The notes under the pieces: generated by a model
Told to the model about the DNA's origin: nothing
The model's database searches: none
The model's input: the letters and a program-made list of their open reading frames with translations, nothing else
Program-made: the position numbers and the translations under genes
Shown: positions 17,539-24,263 of the stretch, piece by piece
How the letters are laid out: the number at the start of each line of letters is the position of its first letter
Position numbering within the stretch: position 1 is the stretch's first letter
DNA from: Sphingomonas faeni
Lineage (GTDB): Bacteria; Pseudomonadota; Alphaproteobacteria; Sphingomonadales; Sphingomonadaceae
DNA: 64,000 nucleotides
Assembly: GCF_003053745.1 (NCBI RefSeq)
Contig: NZ_QAYE01000009.1
Location: forward strand, 124,001 to 188,000
Direction of reading: 5' to 3'

Positions 17539-17616
17539 CTGGCAAGCGTCGCGGCGGTAGCGCCCGCCGTGAAGCCGATTATTCGATCGACGTGGATTGC
17601 TAGGCGAGCGTCTTAA
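17539..17616 (+). other. 25-codon mini-frame behind a strong Shine-Dalgarno (possible truncated gene)
   Basis: An AGGAGGGAGGAAG sequence precedes a CTG-initiated frame of 25 codons (ASVAAVAPAVKPIIRSTWIA region). It ends inside the 3' end of the convergent HEPN-like gene. The strong ribosome site with no proper gene behind it suggests the stump of a phage gene cut by arrival of the cargo segment. Speculative. Confidence 0.25.
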
Positions 17617-18430
17617 TTACCTTGTCTGCGCCATCTAGCAGGTCCGTCACCTGCTCAACAGTCGGCTCCTTAGCCTTGTTATGGTCGCATAGATTCCGGT
17701 AGTCGCCCAGCAGCGTAATCTGCCGCCATTGGGGCACATCTATAACGCTAGCATTCTTCAAGGCATCATTGAGGTCTGCAATGCCGGGATTTTTCTTGGC
17801 GACTTTGACGGTGTGATTGTCGCAAACCTGCCGAAGGTGCTTTTCGAGGACAACTCCAGCAATTGCTCCAGCGCCACGCAAAAACTTGTTCTTGAGCAAC
17901 TCACGCGCGGCTTCGATTTCAGAATCAAATAGATCAGCTTGGACCAGTTGACGAATCTCAAAGAGAGAACTCGTAAACCGCGCCTTCGCGGACGCTAAGA
18001 TAGCACGTTGCTGCTGAAATTGCGGAATACCGGCGCTCTGATCTACAACCACTTCAGATCCGCCGCCGCGTGTTATGCGAAGCCCCTGCAGATAATCCTG
18101 CATTTTATAGTTCTCAAATGAAATATCTTTTCGAGTTCGAGGCTTCTGATAATGGCTGACGAAATCGTCTAGTCGATCTGGAATTAACTGTCTCACCACC
18201 ACGAGTGACTCGGAATACCAAGACTGATAGCCGGTGTTAAACTCCGGTAGTTCCTTGACATATTTATCAATGGATTCGTCTGCGTTTTCTTCTTTTTGAA
18301 ACGCTGGGCGAACCCGCTCGCGAAACTTTTCCTTACCCAAATAAGTGAGGATCATCGACTCTTCGAGTTGGAAAGCCCGCAAGATTAGGCCCTCCAAATC
18401 GTCAGAGAACTTGCTGATGTTGAGTGCCAC
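17600..18430 (-). CDS. Unknown protein with HEPN-like C-terminal motif (candidate defence gene)
   Basis: 276 residues from a GTG at 18430, chosen because GGAGG lies seven bases upstream; an in-frame ATG at 18469 would overlap the preceding gene. The N-terminal part is mostly helical and charged (FSDDLEGLILRAFQLEESMI). The C-terminal about 110 residues (ELLKNKFLRGAGAIAGVVLE onward) are helical and end with GDYRNLCDHNKAKEP, an R-x4-H motif of HEPN ribonuclease type at Arg245/His250. HEPN domains occur in toxins and abortive-infection effectors. No nucleotidyltransferase partner is visible. The gene lies in AT-richer cargo opposite to the methylase. Function as a defence RNase is inferred. Confidence 0.6.
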   Translation of the reverse strand: MALNISKFSDDLEGLILRAFQLEESMILTYLGKEKFRERVRPAFQKEENADESIDKYVKELPEFNTGYQSWYSESLVVVRQLIPDRLDDFVSHYQKPRTRKDISFENYKMQDYLQGLRITRGGGSEVVVDQSAGIPQFQQQRAILASAKARFTSSLFEIRQLVQADLFDSEIEAARELLKNKFLRGAGAIAGVVLEKHLRQVCDNHTVKVAKKNPGIADLNDALKNASVIDVPQWRQITLLGDYRNLCDHNKAKEPTVEQVTDLLDGADKVIKTLA

Positions 18431-18446
18431 TGCGGAGCCTCCAGAC

Positions 18447-18707
18447 TTAGCGGATAGCCGAGATGGCACGCTCTATATGAAGAAGGAAAGGATTTCCTCG
18501 CTCAGCCTCCATTGCCATATCGAAGAACGTCAAGCGTTCGGTCGCCGTGCGATCGCCGGAGCGCGCTACGACCTCAAACCCGTTGTCGAATAGCTGGATA
18601 GCTAGTTCATAGCCGCCCGGTGCGGCGCGCTGCGCAACCTCGATTGCTTCGCGAAACCAGCCAATCGGTACGGACTGCGCGTCCGGCCCCGAATAGTCAT
18701 TATCCAT
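18447..18707 (-). CDS. Small hypothetical protein upstream of the HEPN-like gene
   Basis: 86 residues with GGGAGG about seven bases before the ATG. The sequence is acidic to neutral (MDNDYSGPDAQSVPIGWFRE at the start, AMEAERGNPFLLHIERAISA near the end). It is 16 bases upstream of the HEPN-like gene, so the two are probably cotranscribed. A small gene before a toxin could be an antitoxin or regulator, but nothing in the sequence proves this. Confidence 0.55.
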   Translation of the reverse strand: MDNDYSGPDAQSVPIGWFREAIEVAQRAAPGGYELAIQLFDNGFEVVARSGDRTATERLTFFDMAMEAERGNPFLLHIERAISAIR

Positions 18708-18729
18708 AAAATCGCCTCCCGAGCCAATT

Positions 18730-19039
18730 ATGGCGAGAGAGGCGCCGCTAGGTAAGCGGAAAAGTGCCGGACGGGCAGGGGAGTGAATCCGCCCGCCCGG
18801 CTACCCGCCCTGCGAGGCGACTGGCTTGCGGGCAGCTGGGGATCACTCCCGACCCGAAGAGCGAACACCGCGTGACGGTGTTTGGTGAACCGCGAGGGCC
18901 GTGAAGGGATAGCTTTGCCGAGGCGAAGTGGGGCGCGATCCAGCAGCACCTAGCGAGCTGGGACGGCGAGGCGCGCGAGTATTTCCTCGCCGTGCCGGTC
19001 GCGATTGAGAAACGGCCGCGTCCTGCCGGCGACGGGTAG
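18730..19039 (+). pseudogene. Possible decayed gene between cargo genes
   Basis: Three short protein-like pieces read rightwards in different frames: one from ATG 18730 (AREAPLGKRKSAGRAGE), a middle piece containing GITPDPKSEHRVTVFGEPRG, and 18911-19039 containing FAEAKWGAIQQHLASWDGEA. Stops separate them. This looks like a frameshifted remnant. Otherwise the 347-base gap between 18707 and 19055 holds no gene I can support. Confidence 0.3.
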
Positions 19040-19054
19040 CCGGCCGGCGCGGTA

Positions 19055-19558
19055 TCAGGAATAATCGTCTGGTTTGTCGCTGGCACCTTGAGGCTCGTTA
19101 GCCACAAGTAAGAATATGGAACGGTAGATGTCGTGCATAACGAGCCCGTTCAGGATCAGAACGACCAGACATACCCCCGTGGTGGTTGACTGAACCAATT
19201 CGTCCTTAGGATACTCACCGTTCACTATGAGTGACAGGAGCGAAACCGCGAACGCCCAAAAGATTGTCCAGGCGTTCGTGTTTAACTGTGCCCTCGCACG
19301 CCCAGCGGCCCCCGCCGCTTCGGCGCGGTCCGGGGCAAGAGCTACCATGCGCGTTATCGACAAATGGATATTCGCGACAGATGCGAACGTGATCGTCAGC
19401 ATCACAATGAGGACAGACACCATATCCGGCCCCATGAAAGCCTGTAGAAACCGGTTCTTCGCGAAAACGGCAGGCCTACTGATGCTCAGCGCACCGACGA
19501 TTGCGATCGATGCGAAGAGGATACCAATACGCCAAATATTTGCGCGGTTGCCCTTCAT
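19055..19558 (-). CDS. Four-helix membrane protein, partner of the upstream soluble gene (RexB-like layout)
   Basis: 167 residues with about four hydrophobic segments (near 10-30, 45-67, 96-115 and 127-152) and a short polar C-terminus. The start codon overlaps the stop of the 275-residue gene (ATGA), so the two are expressed together. A soluble protein followed by a four-helix membrane protein is the layout of lambda rexA-rexB; KwaA of the Kiwa system is also a four-helix protein. Only the architecture matches, not recognisable sequence. A membrane-depolarising effector role is inferred. Confidence 0.6.
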   Translation of the reverse strand: MKGNRANIWRIGILFASIAIVGALSISRPAVFAKNRFLQAFMGPDMVSVLIVMLTITFASVANIHLSITRMVALAPDRAEAAGAAGRARAQLNTNAWTIFWAFAVSLLSLIVNGEYPKDELVQSTTTGVCLVVLILNGLVMHDIYRSIFLLVANEPQGASDKPDDYS

Positions 19559-20382
19559 TTCTTAAAAAGCCAGTCCCTAACTCTTTGAATTAACGGCGCG
19601 TTGTCCGGAGTCGGCATTTCATCCGCCGGCACCTCCCGTGTAACACGGGCGTGAGCGGATGAGTAGAGCACTCGCCCTCCTCGGTCCCTCACATCCGCAT
19701 CGCCTCCGCCAGCCATAGCGATGCGAGCGCTTGCGTTCATATGCTCGGTGTTCGGTTTCATCTTTCCAGGTTCGGCTTTGTACACGTGCTGTTGAATATC
19801 AGGATTGGCCTCCTGTTTTACTGCCTTAATCAAATTATAGATTTCATCATCGGCGCTAAGAGCGTTGGGCGGGATGAACGTAAAGGTAATCTTCGCAATT
19901 TCAGATACCTTCTCGTCGATGACCGTCCAGTATTCGCGCTCATCATGGAGATACTCCACATAAACCTGCCAGTCAGATACATCTGTCTTATCAGACAGAT
20001 ACGAAAAGTACGACTCCAGCAACGATCGTGTGGACCCAACCTTATGGTTGTACTGCGCCCAAACTAACTGATCCTTGGCAAGAGAGATGAAAACAAACGC
20101 GCCTTCGTAATTTTCTGCATTATACGGGCGAAGAGCATGATCGTGCAGAGAGACAGGCTTGCCCCGCTTGAAGATCCCGGCGACGTAATCGCCATCGATT
20201 TCGATTGGAGAAAAGTCGAACGCCTTCCCAGTTTTACTGTGCAGAAACGAGTGACTTTTAGAGAATGCCGCTTCTAGAAACGCACGGCGTGATCTGTAGC
20301 TTTCCTCATGCTTAATAGCTTCCAGCAGCGGCCCGACCTCATCACGTGCAAGTGAAACCCGTAACTGTTCGAAAAATGGCAT
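19555..20382 (-). CDS. Unknown soluble protein, likely sensor of a two-gene cassette (RexA-like layout)
   Basis: 275 residues with no signal peptide or membrane segment. A GAGGGGG sequence precedes the ATG. Recognisable pieces include FDFSPIEIDGDYVAGIFKRG, EGAFVFISLAKDQLVWAQYN, NHKVGSTRSLLESYFSYL and, in the C-terminal part, ITFTFIPPNALSADDE and a glycine/aspartate-rich stretch (MAGGGDADVRDRGGR). The general plan, a beta-rich N-terminal half, a helical middle and a low-complexity tail, loosely recalls DUF4747-like phage-associated proteins, but I am not confident of the family. Overlap with the membrane gene suggests a two-component abortive-infection or exclusion system. Confidence 0.62.
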   Translation of the reverse strand: MPFFEQLRVSLARDEVGPLLEAIKHEESYRSRRAFLEAAFSKSHSFLHSKTGKAFDFSPIEIDGDYVAGIFKRGKPVSLHDHALRPYNAENYEGAFVFISLAKDQLVWAQYNHKVGSTRSLLESYFSYLSDKTDVSDWQVYVEYLHDEREYWTVIDEKVSEIAKITFTFIPPNALSADDEIYNLIKAVKQEANPDIQQHVYKAEPGKMKPNTEHMNASARIAMAGGGDADVRDRGGRVLYSSAHARVTREVPADEMPTPDNAPLIQRVRDWLFKK

Positions 20383-20489
20383 ATGATCCCCCTCTGGGGA
20401 GGCTATGCGGGCCGCACGTCATCGTCAAAGCCCCTCCGCGATTCAGTCGAGATTGGATCAACCTAGCCAGATCGCGATAACGGCGTTGC

Positions 20490-20723
20490 TTACCCCATCC
20501 ACTTTGTTTCGGCATCCTCCAGCGCTTCCCAGTCATCGCCACTGGCGCGGTTCGCCTGCAGCCACTTCCGTGCCGCGTCGACGTCACCGGATCTCGGGAA
20601 CGCGCGGTCGATCGCCGCGGCGTTGGCGAGTTGCCCGACGAAGCCACCGGCATCGCGCTGGGTTAGCAGCCAGGCGCCAAACGACACGGCCGGTGCGTCA
20701 TCTTGTTCGTGGTCATCAATCAT
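20490..20723 (-). CDS. YozE/SAM-like fold small protein
   Basis: 77 residues from ATG 20723. The segment FGAWLLTQRDAGGFVGQLAN followed by DRAFPRSGDVDAARKWLQ matches the YozE SAM-like pattern (SFxxWLxxQ, GxLAxD, FP, a YL/WL helix). Such proteins are common as small genes in alphaproteobacterial prophages. Role unknown. It lies 53 bases downstream of the zinc-ribbon gene on the same strand and is probably in the same transcript. Confidence 0.7.
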   Translation of the reverse strand: MIDDHEQDDAPAVSFGAWLLTQRDAGGFVGQLANAAAIDRAFPRSGDVDAARKWLQANRASGDDWEALEDAETKWMG

Positions 20724-20776
20724 CGGTATCCTCCATCGATCTCGTAGCGTGTTCCGACCTGGCGCATGTCGTCGGT

Positions 20777-21070
20777 CTAACCTCGTAACCTTCGCTCGAA
20801 CTGCTTCCAGTGCCGTTCGTCCCGACCGTATAGTGGGAAGGATGGCGGCAGCGGCGTAGGCACGATCCTGTTCGGCCGGCCGCCGCATCTCGAACAGCGT
20901 AGGTATCGCGGCAGGTTCTCGACCGCACTGTTCACCCGCTTGAGGAAACACCAGCGGGCGAGAACGTCTCGATGTACGACGCCTTTGCGTCCGCAATGAC
21001 CACAGACAGCGCCGACATTCGCTTCATGTTTGGCAAAGTCGCCCAGCGTCCTGAAACGCGCGTTGCCCAC
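20777..21070 (-). CDS. Small zinc-ribbon protein
   Basis: 97 residues with two CxxC pairs: CGHCGRKG near residue 23 and CSRCGGRP near residue 59, so it probably binds one zinc. The C-terminus is basic (YGRDERHWKQFERRLRG). The sequence between the pairs is helical (RDVLARWCFLKRVNSAVENL). It might bind nucleic acid. A role like the zinc-finger activator Ogr was considered, but its length and spacing differ. It is three bases downstream of the 63-residue gene, so it belongs to the same leftward operon. Confidence 0.6.
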   Translation of the reverse strand: MGNARFRTLGDFAKHEANVGAVCGHCGRKGVVHRDVLARWCFLKRVNSAVENLPRYLRCSRCGGRPNRIVPTPLPPSFPLYGRDERHWKQFERRLRG

Positions 21071-21073
21071 AGA

Positions 21074-21265
21074 TCACCAAGGCAAGGGAATCTGTGTCGC
21101 TTCGGCGCTCATCGGCTGAAATAGACCGCTATAAACATGCTGCGCGACTTCGAGTTGAGCAGCCGCCCGCAGGCTTTCCCCTGGCGCGGCAAGACCGATC
21201 AGCGCCCAGGCCGGGGCGTCCTCGATTAACGAGGCGATCCGTTCTGCCGTGATCATGCCAGCCAT
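21074..21265 (-). CDS. Small conserved-type prophage protein
   Basis: 63 residues from ATG 21265 (MAGMITAERIASLIEDAPAW). It contains ALIGLAAPGESLRAAAQLEV and a C-terminal LFQPMSAEATQIPLPW. The start overlaps the upstream stop by one base (TGATG), indicating coupled translation. Helical and alanine rich; no domain recognised. Confidence 0.6.
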   Translation of the reverse strand: MAGMITAERIASLIEDAPAWALIGLAAPGESLRAAAQLEVAQHVYSGLFQPMSAEATQIPLPW

Positions 21266-21486
21266 CAGAGGTAGTCGGTTGAGTAGGTTGCGTACGGTGA
21301 CAGGCCACGACGGGCGAACTCCGCCTCGATCGGCGCGAGTAGCGTCTCCGGCCCATCCTCCATCGCTTGGAAGTAGATCGTCTGCATCTCGCATGGGCGG
21401 ATGTCGGGCAGGATCTCAGCGATCAGGTTGTGCGTCTGGCTGAAGGGCTGTGCGCCGTGGCGCATCGACTCGGGTGCGTGTTCCAT
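21265..21486 (-). CDS. Small hypothetical prophage protein, first gene of operon
   Basis: 73 residues (MEHAPESMRHGAQPFSQTHN at the start, ending RRGLSPYATYSTDYL). It is the first gene of a four-gene leftward operon with the 63-residue, zinc-ribbon and YozE-like genes. There is no Shine-Dalgarno sequence; a promoter-like pair ends seven bases before the ATG, so the message may be leaderless. No domain recognised. Confidence 0.55.
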   Translation of the reverse strand: MEHAPESMRHGAQPFSQTHNLIAEILPDIRPCEMQTIYFQAMEDGPETLLAPIEAEFARRGLSPYATYSTDYL

Positions 21487-21492
21487 GCCGAT

Positions 21493-21521
21493 GCTATAGC
21501 GGAACAGATAGGGAACGCCAA
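21493..21521 (-). promoter_or_regulatory. Candidate sigma-70 promoter for the four-gene cargo operon
   Basis: Read on the minus strand: TTGGCG (21521-21516), 17-base spacer, TATAGC (21498-21493). The predicted transcription start falls at or next to the ATG at 21486, implying a leaderless message. Between this promoter and the terminator at 21859 no gene is seen; the region holds only GC-rich sequence and homopolymer tracts. Confidence 0.45.
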
Positions 21522-21858
21522 GCGTGGGGCCGGGTTGGCCGGCGCAACAAAATTACGCAAAAGAAAATTACAAAATCGACGAGGCCGGCCCGCCACCCCC
21601 TGAACCTGCGACCCCGAGAAACACGCTTTTCCCCCCGCCTCGCCCGCGGTCTTTCTGTGTCGAAAAAGGTGCACTGGAACACCTGAGGGCAATCGGCCGG
21701 TTTACGAGGGAGGGCGGCCATACTTGCTGGCGTTTTCCTCGGTGCGTTTCGGTGCAGCAAGGGCGACGAACGGGGAGCTCTATGGTGGAGCTAAACGTAG
21801 CTGGGTCGCTCGCTTACCTAGCAGGGGTGGGGGGGGCGCGCCCGGGCCTCGCGCAGGC

Positions 21859-21887
21859 AAAAAAAAAGCCCCGCTCTAGGCGGGGCT
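21859..21887 (-). terminator. Intrinsic terminator of the 62-residue gene
   Basis: On the minus strand an 8-base stem (AGCCCCGC and complement, 5-base loop) is followed by nine T residues. It begins five bases after the stop codon at 21892, a textbook Rho-independent terminator. Confidence 0.88.
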
Positions 21888-21891
21888 CCTC

Positions 21892-22080
21892 TTAGCCGCA
21901 GCAGGCGACCAGTGAGTCTGTTCTCATATAATGAGAATGCGTAGCTTGCCCGGGGGCAGGCTGACATACAGCTTCACGTACCGTTGCATCAGACAGCCAC
22001 GCCGCCATGCGAGCGCGGTGACGCTGCTCCGCATTTCGCATAAGCTCGATCTGTTGATCCCGGTTAAGGGGAGCGTTCAT
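21892..22080 (-). CDS. Small hypothetical prophage protein
   Basis: 62 residues from ATG 22080 (MNAPLNRDQQIELMRNAEQR). A perfect GGAGG lies seven bases upstream, which decides this start over an ATG 12 bases earlier. The sequence is hydrophilic and helical with several histidines (ATHSHYMRTD) and ends SLVACCG. Followed directly by an intrinsic terminator, so the transcript ends here. No domain recognised. Confidence 0.6.
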   Translation of the reverse strand: MNAPLNRDQQIELMRNAEQRHRARMAAWLSDATVREAVCQPAPGQATHSHYMRTDSLVACCG

Positions 22081-22126
22081 AATAGCCTCCATTCCTATTC
22101 GAATGTCGTTGCACCAACAACAATCG

Positions 22127-22639
22127 TCAAGCGCTTACCGTTCCATCGCCTTTGCGTTCCATCATCCAGACGTATCGACCATGATACGAGTCGGAAAGCC
22201 AGACGGTGTACCCTTTTTCGTGAAAAACGGTGCATATCTGGTTAAATTTGAGAAGCGCTTTTTCAGGCAGATTCGGTGAGTGCGTGGTCATTGATACGAT
22301 GCCTGGTTGTGCCGCGTCAACTAATCGGCCGACCACCATGCATATTAAGTTGAGTATGTGACCGCGATGTTCACTGTCGGGGATTAAAGGCTCCGTCTCC
22401 AACCCGTCCCAGCAATCTCGCATATGTGCTTCATCGTGGCTCGCCTCGATGATCGAAAACACGCACTCGTATCCGGGAACATCTGCATATCCGATCAGTG
22501 GAGAAAGTGCTGCAAACACCGAATATACCGCGCCGGTATCATCGTCGAACCCGACTGGAACACGTGCTAGGAATTCTTCATTCCCGCGTAGAATGACGAT
22601 CGGAACAGGCCCGCCTGGAGAAACCGTACAAATGAACAT
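22127..22639 (-). CDS. Hypothetical prophage cargo protein
   Basis: 170 residues with no signal peptide. Visible segments include LRGNEEFLARVPVGFDDDTG, a cysteine-containing VPGYECVFSIIEASHDEAH and the C-terminal SDSYHGRYVWMMERKGDG. The base composition is lower in GC than the structural genes, as in the other cargo. It lies 46 bases upstream of the 62-residue gene on the same strand and probably shares its terminator. Family not recognised. Confidence 0.55.
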   Translation of the reverse strand: MFICTVSPGGPVPIVILRGNEEFLARVPVGFDDDTGAVYSVFAALSPLIGYADVPGYECVFSIIEASHDEAHMRDCWDGLETEPLIPDSEHRGHILNLICMVVGRLVDAAQPGIVSMTTHSPNLPEKALLKFNQICTVFHEKGYTVWLSDSYHGRYVWMMERKGDGTVSA

Positions 22640-22972
22640 GCCGTGTATCTACGGGGGGCTTGGCGAAGCGCAATACTTTTAATGTCCTAACCACCGGGTG
22701 GATTCGTGGTGTTGTTTCTACTTCGTTTCGATCGCTAAAATTGGAAAAGGGACGGGCCAAACTAAGTCGCAGATCGCTCGACCTGTCCGGTAGGCAAACC
22801 ACTCATTTTGGTTGGCACCGAATTTGCGCATCCCCCCCGGATGCACGGGACGGCGCAAGCCGGCACGCTCACCAGCGGTCGCTGGATGCTGAACCCGTTG
22901 GGTTCGGGGCCTCGTGGGCTTGGTGGAGCTTCAAACTGCGCACGCCATAGGCGTTCCTTTTATATTTAGATC
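22640..22972. other. 333-base gap without a supported gene
   Basis: Both strands were read. Open frames here have no ribosome site and no recognisable protein pattern. The stretch is AT-richer at its left side and may hold promoters for the 170-residue gene, but nothing definite is seen. Confidence 0.5.
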
Positions 22973-23716
22973 TTACAGGGCCTCTGTGTGACCGCTCGGC
23001 GGATTTGCACTATCAACAGAAGCGCGGACGCGGGCGAGGATAGCGCGCAGCTCCGGGCTCTGGACCTCGGCGATCACGTCGTCGACCGTTGCGGTGTCGA
23101 GCTTCTTCTGTCGTGCGCGCTTTTCGGCAACAGCGCGGACGAACTCGCTCGGCTTGCGGAGCATGCGCCGGACGCACTCGCGCACCGTTGCCGGCTGCAG
23201 CAGGATGAAGGCGTTGGAGATTTGCTCGCTCTGTTGTTCGTCAGGCAGCGCGTCCTCGATCGGTACGCAGCGGCGGATCCAGTCGAGGAAGCCACACGCC
23301 TTCAGCCGGGCGACGGCTTCCACCACCGCGCTACGGGACTTGTGTATCTTATCGGCGATCCACTTATAGGTTGGGTCAAGCCGGCCGTCTTTGCGGCCGC
23401 GCAGGCGAAGCAGGCAGCGCAGCACGTCGAGGCCAATCCCCCCGAGGGCACCGTTGCGCTTACCCGGCAGCTTAGTTTCATGCTCGAACGCTTCGGCCGC
23501 GCGCATGCGCGCGTTGTGTTCGGTCTTCGGAAACATGTTGTGCGTGCGCCAGAGCGAAACTTCGGCACCGCCGGCGTTCTTACTGTGACGGCGAACATGC
23601 GAGTTTGAACGTGCGCGGTCGCGGACGCCCGTTGTGATCTCGCTAAACGAGCGGGCGATATTGCTCGCGCCGGAGGACGTGCGGTTGAACGTGGCGGCGG
23701 GCAGTGAATTCGACAT
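22973..23716 (-). CDS. Winged-helix/HTH DNA-binding protein (replication- or regulation-type)
   Basis: 247 residues. The centre (about 90-150) has GIGLDVLRCLLRLRGRKDGR, then DPTYKWIADKIHKSRSAVVE and AVARLKACGFLDWIRR, a winged-helix DNA-binding pattern seen in alphaproteobacterial HTH proteins associated with mobile DNA. Residues 1-70 are basic and low complexity, and the C-terminus is helical. It is the last phage gene before the attachment site. It could start replication or regulate early genes; no P2 gpA-like initiator is present on this arm, which makes a replication role worth considering. Confidence 0.65.
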   Translation of the reverse strand: MSNSLPAATFNRTSSGASNIARSFSEITTGVRDRARSNSHVRRHSKNAGGAEVSLWRTHNMFPKTEHNARMRAAEAFEHETKLPGKRNGALGGIGLDVLRCLLRLRGRKDGRLDPTYKWIADKIHKSRSAVVEAVARLKACGFLDWIRRCVPIEDALPDEQQSEQISNAFILLQPATVRECVRRMLRKPSEFVRAVAEKRARQKKLDTATVDDVIAEVQSPELRAILARVRASVDSANPPSGHTEAL

Positions 23717-23916
23717 CGTGTCGGCTCCCGAAGGAAGTCGATGGCAGGCAATCGGCCGGCGCTGGGGCCGGGATTGCGGGGCTCGATGTCGATGGTCTCG
23801 CGTCCGGTGCGTTTCCGGTGCAGTCCGTTTTAGATAACGGATTTCTGCGGGCTAGAAGGTGCGGAGCTCTAGAGTTTCCCAAGCAAGAACGTTAGAAGTC
23901 CGGGCTAACGGCTTCG

Positions 23917-23961
23917 TTCGTAATGCGGGGGTCACAGGTTCGAGTCCTGTAAGCGGCACCA
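23917..23961 (+). other. Prophage attachment-site scar: 3' half of tRNA-Thr(CGT)
   Basis: From 23917 the sequence has anticodon loop TTCGTAA, variable region, T-arm (ACAGG TTCGAGT CCTGT) and acceptor AAGCGGC-A-CCA of a tRNA. Upstream bases do not complete the anticodon stem, D-arm or 5' acceptor strand, so this is only the 3' half. Integrases of P2-like phages commonly recombine at tRNA 3' ends and leave such a duplicate. It reads rightwards, so the intact tRNA should lie at the other prophage end, left of the window. Confidence 0.85.
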
Positions 23962-24263
23962 CCATATAGAAATCGTCGGTATCTTCGAAACTGGTTCGAA
24001 CTGCCATTTACCGATAGCGGACAATGGCAGCCGGACTGTAGCGGCTAGGTTCAGCTTTGCGGTATCAAAGCATGCTGCCTAATGCTTTTCGGAATTTTGG
24101 AGTGCTTCGTGGGTTAGGGTCGCTTAGGACAGGTCTCTTACCGCGGGTGGACGATCTCGTCGATTATCGCGCCCGATGTTCGGCGCCAACTCGATCCTCT
24201 GCAAGAGACAAGTGTAGAGCCAGGCCCTTCGCCGAACATGCCAACCGTTGAGTTCGATGCTGG
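23962..24263. other. 302-base intergenic gap right of the attachment site
   Basis: No open frame with coding character or ribosome site. Chromosomal DNA between the prophage end and the LacI-family gene, which converges on it. Confidence 0.5.

Larger units (their letters stand above)
1..23961. mobile_element. P2-like prophage, right-hand part (left end outside window)
   Basis: The gene order Q-P facing O-N-M-L-X-lysis-R-S-J-I-collar fibre is the P2 myophage late arrangement. The right boundary is a duplicated 3' half of a tRNA-Thr gene at 23917-23961. Sheath, tube, tape-measure and gpD genes, the integrase and the CI-type repressor are not in the window, so the element must extend left of base 1. 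V and W, which in P2 lie between S and J, are absent from that position. The segment 17.6-22.6 kb is mostly more AT-rich than the structural genes and looks like cargo. It is not possible to say from this window whether the prophage is inducible. Confidence 0.93.

Noticed and set aside
20777..21070. Ogr-like late activator
   Set aside because: It has two CxxC pairs but is longer, with wider Cys spacing and no Ogr-like N-terminus; I left it as a zinc-ribbon protein.
23881..23961. Complete tRNA gene
   Set aside because: Only the 3' half from the anticodon loop is present; the upstream sequence does not pair to make anticodon, D or acceptor stems.
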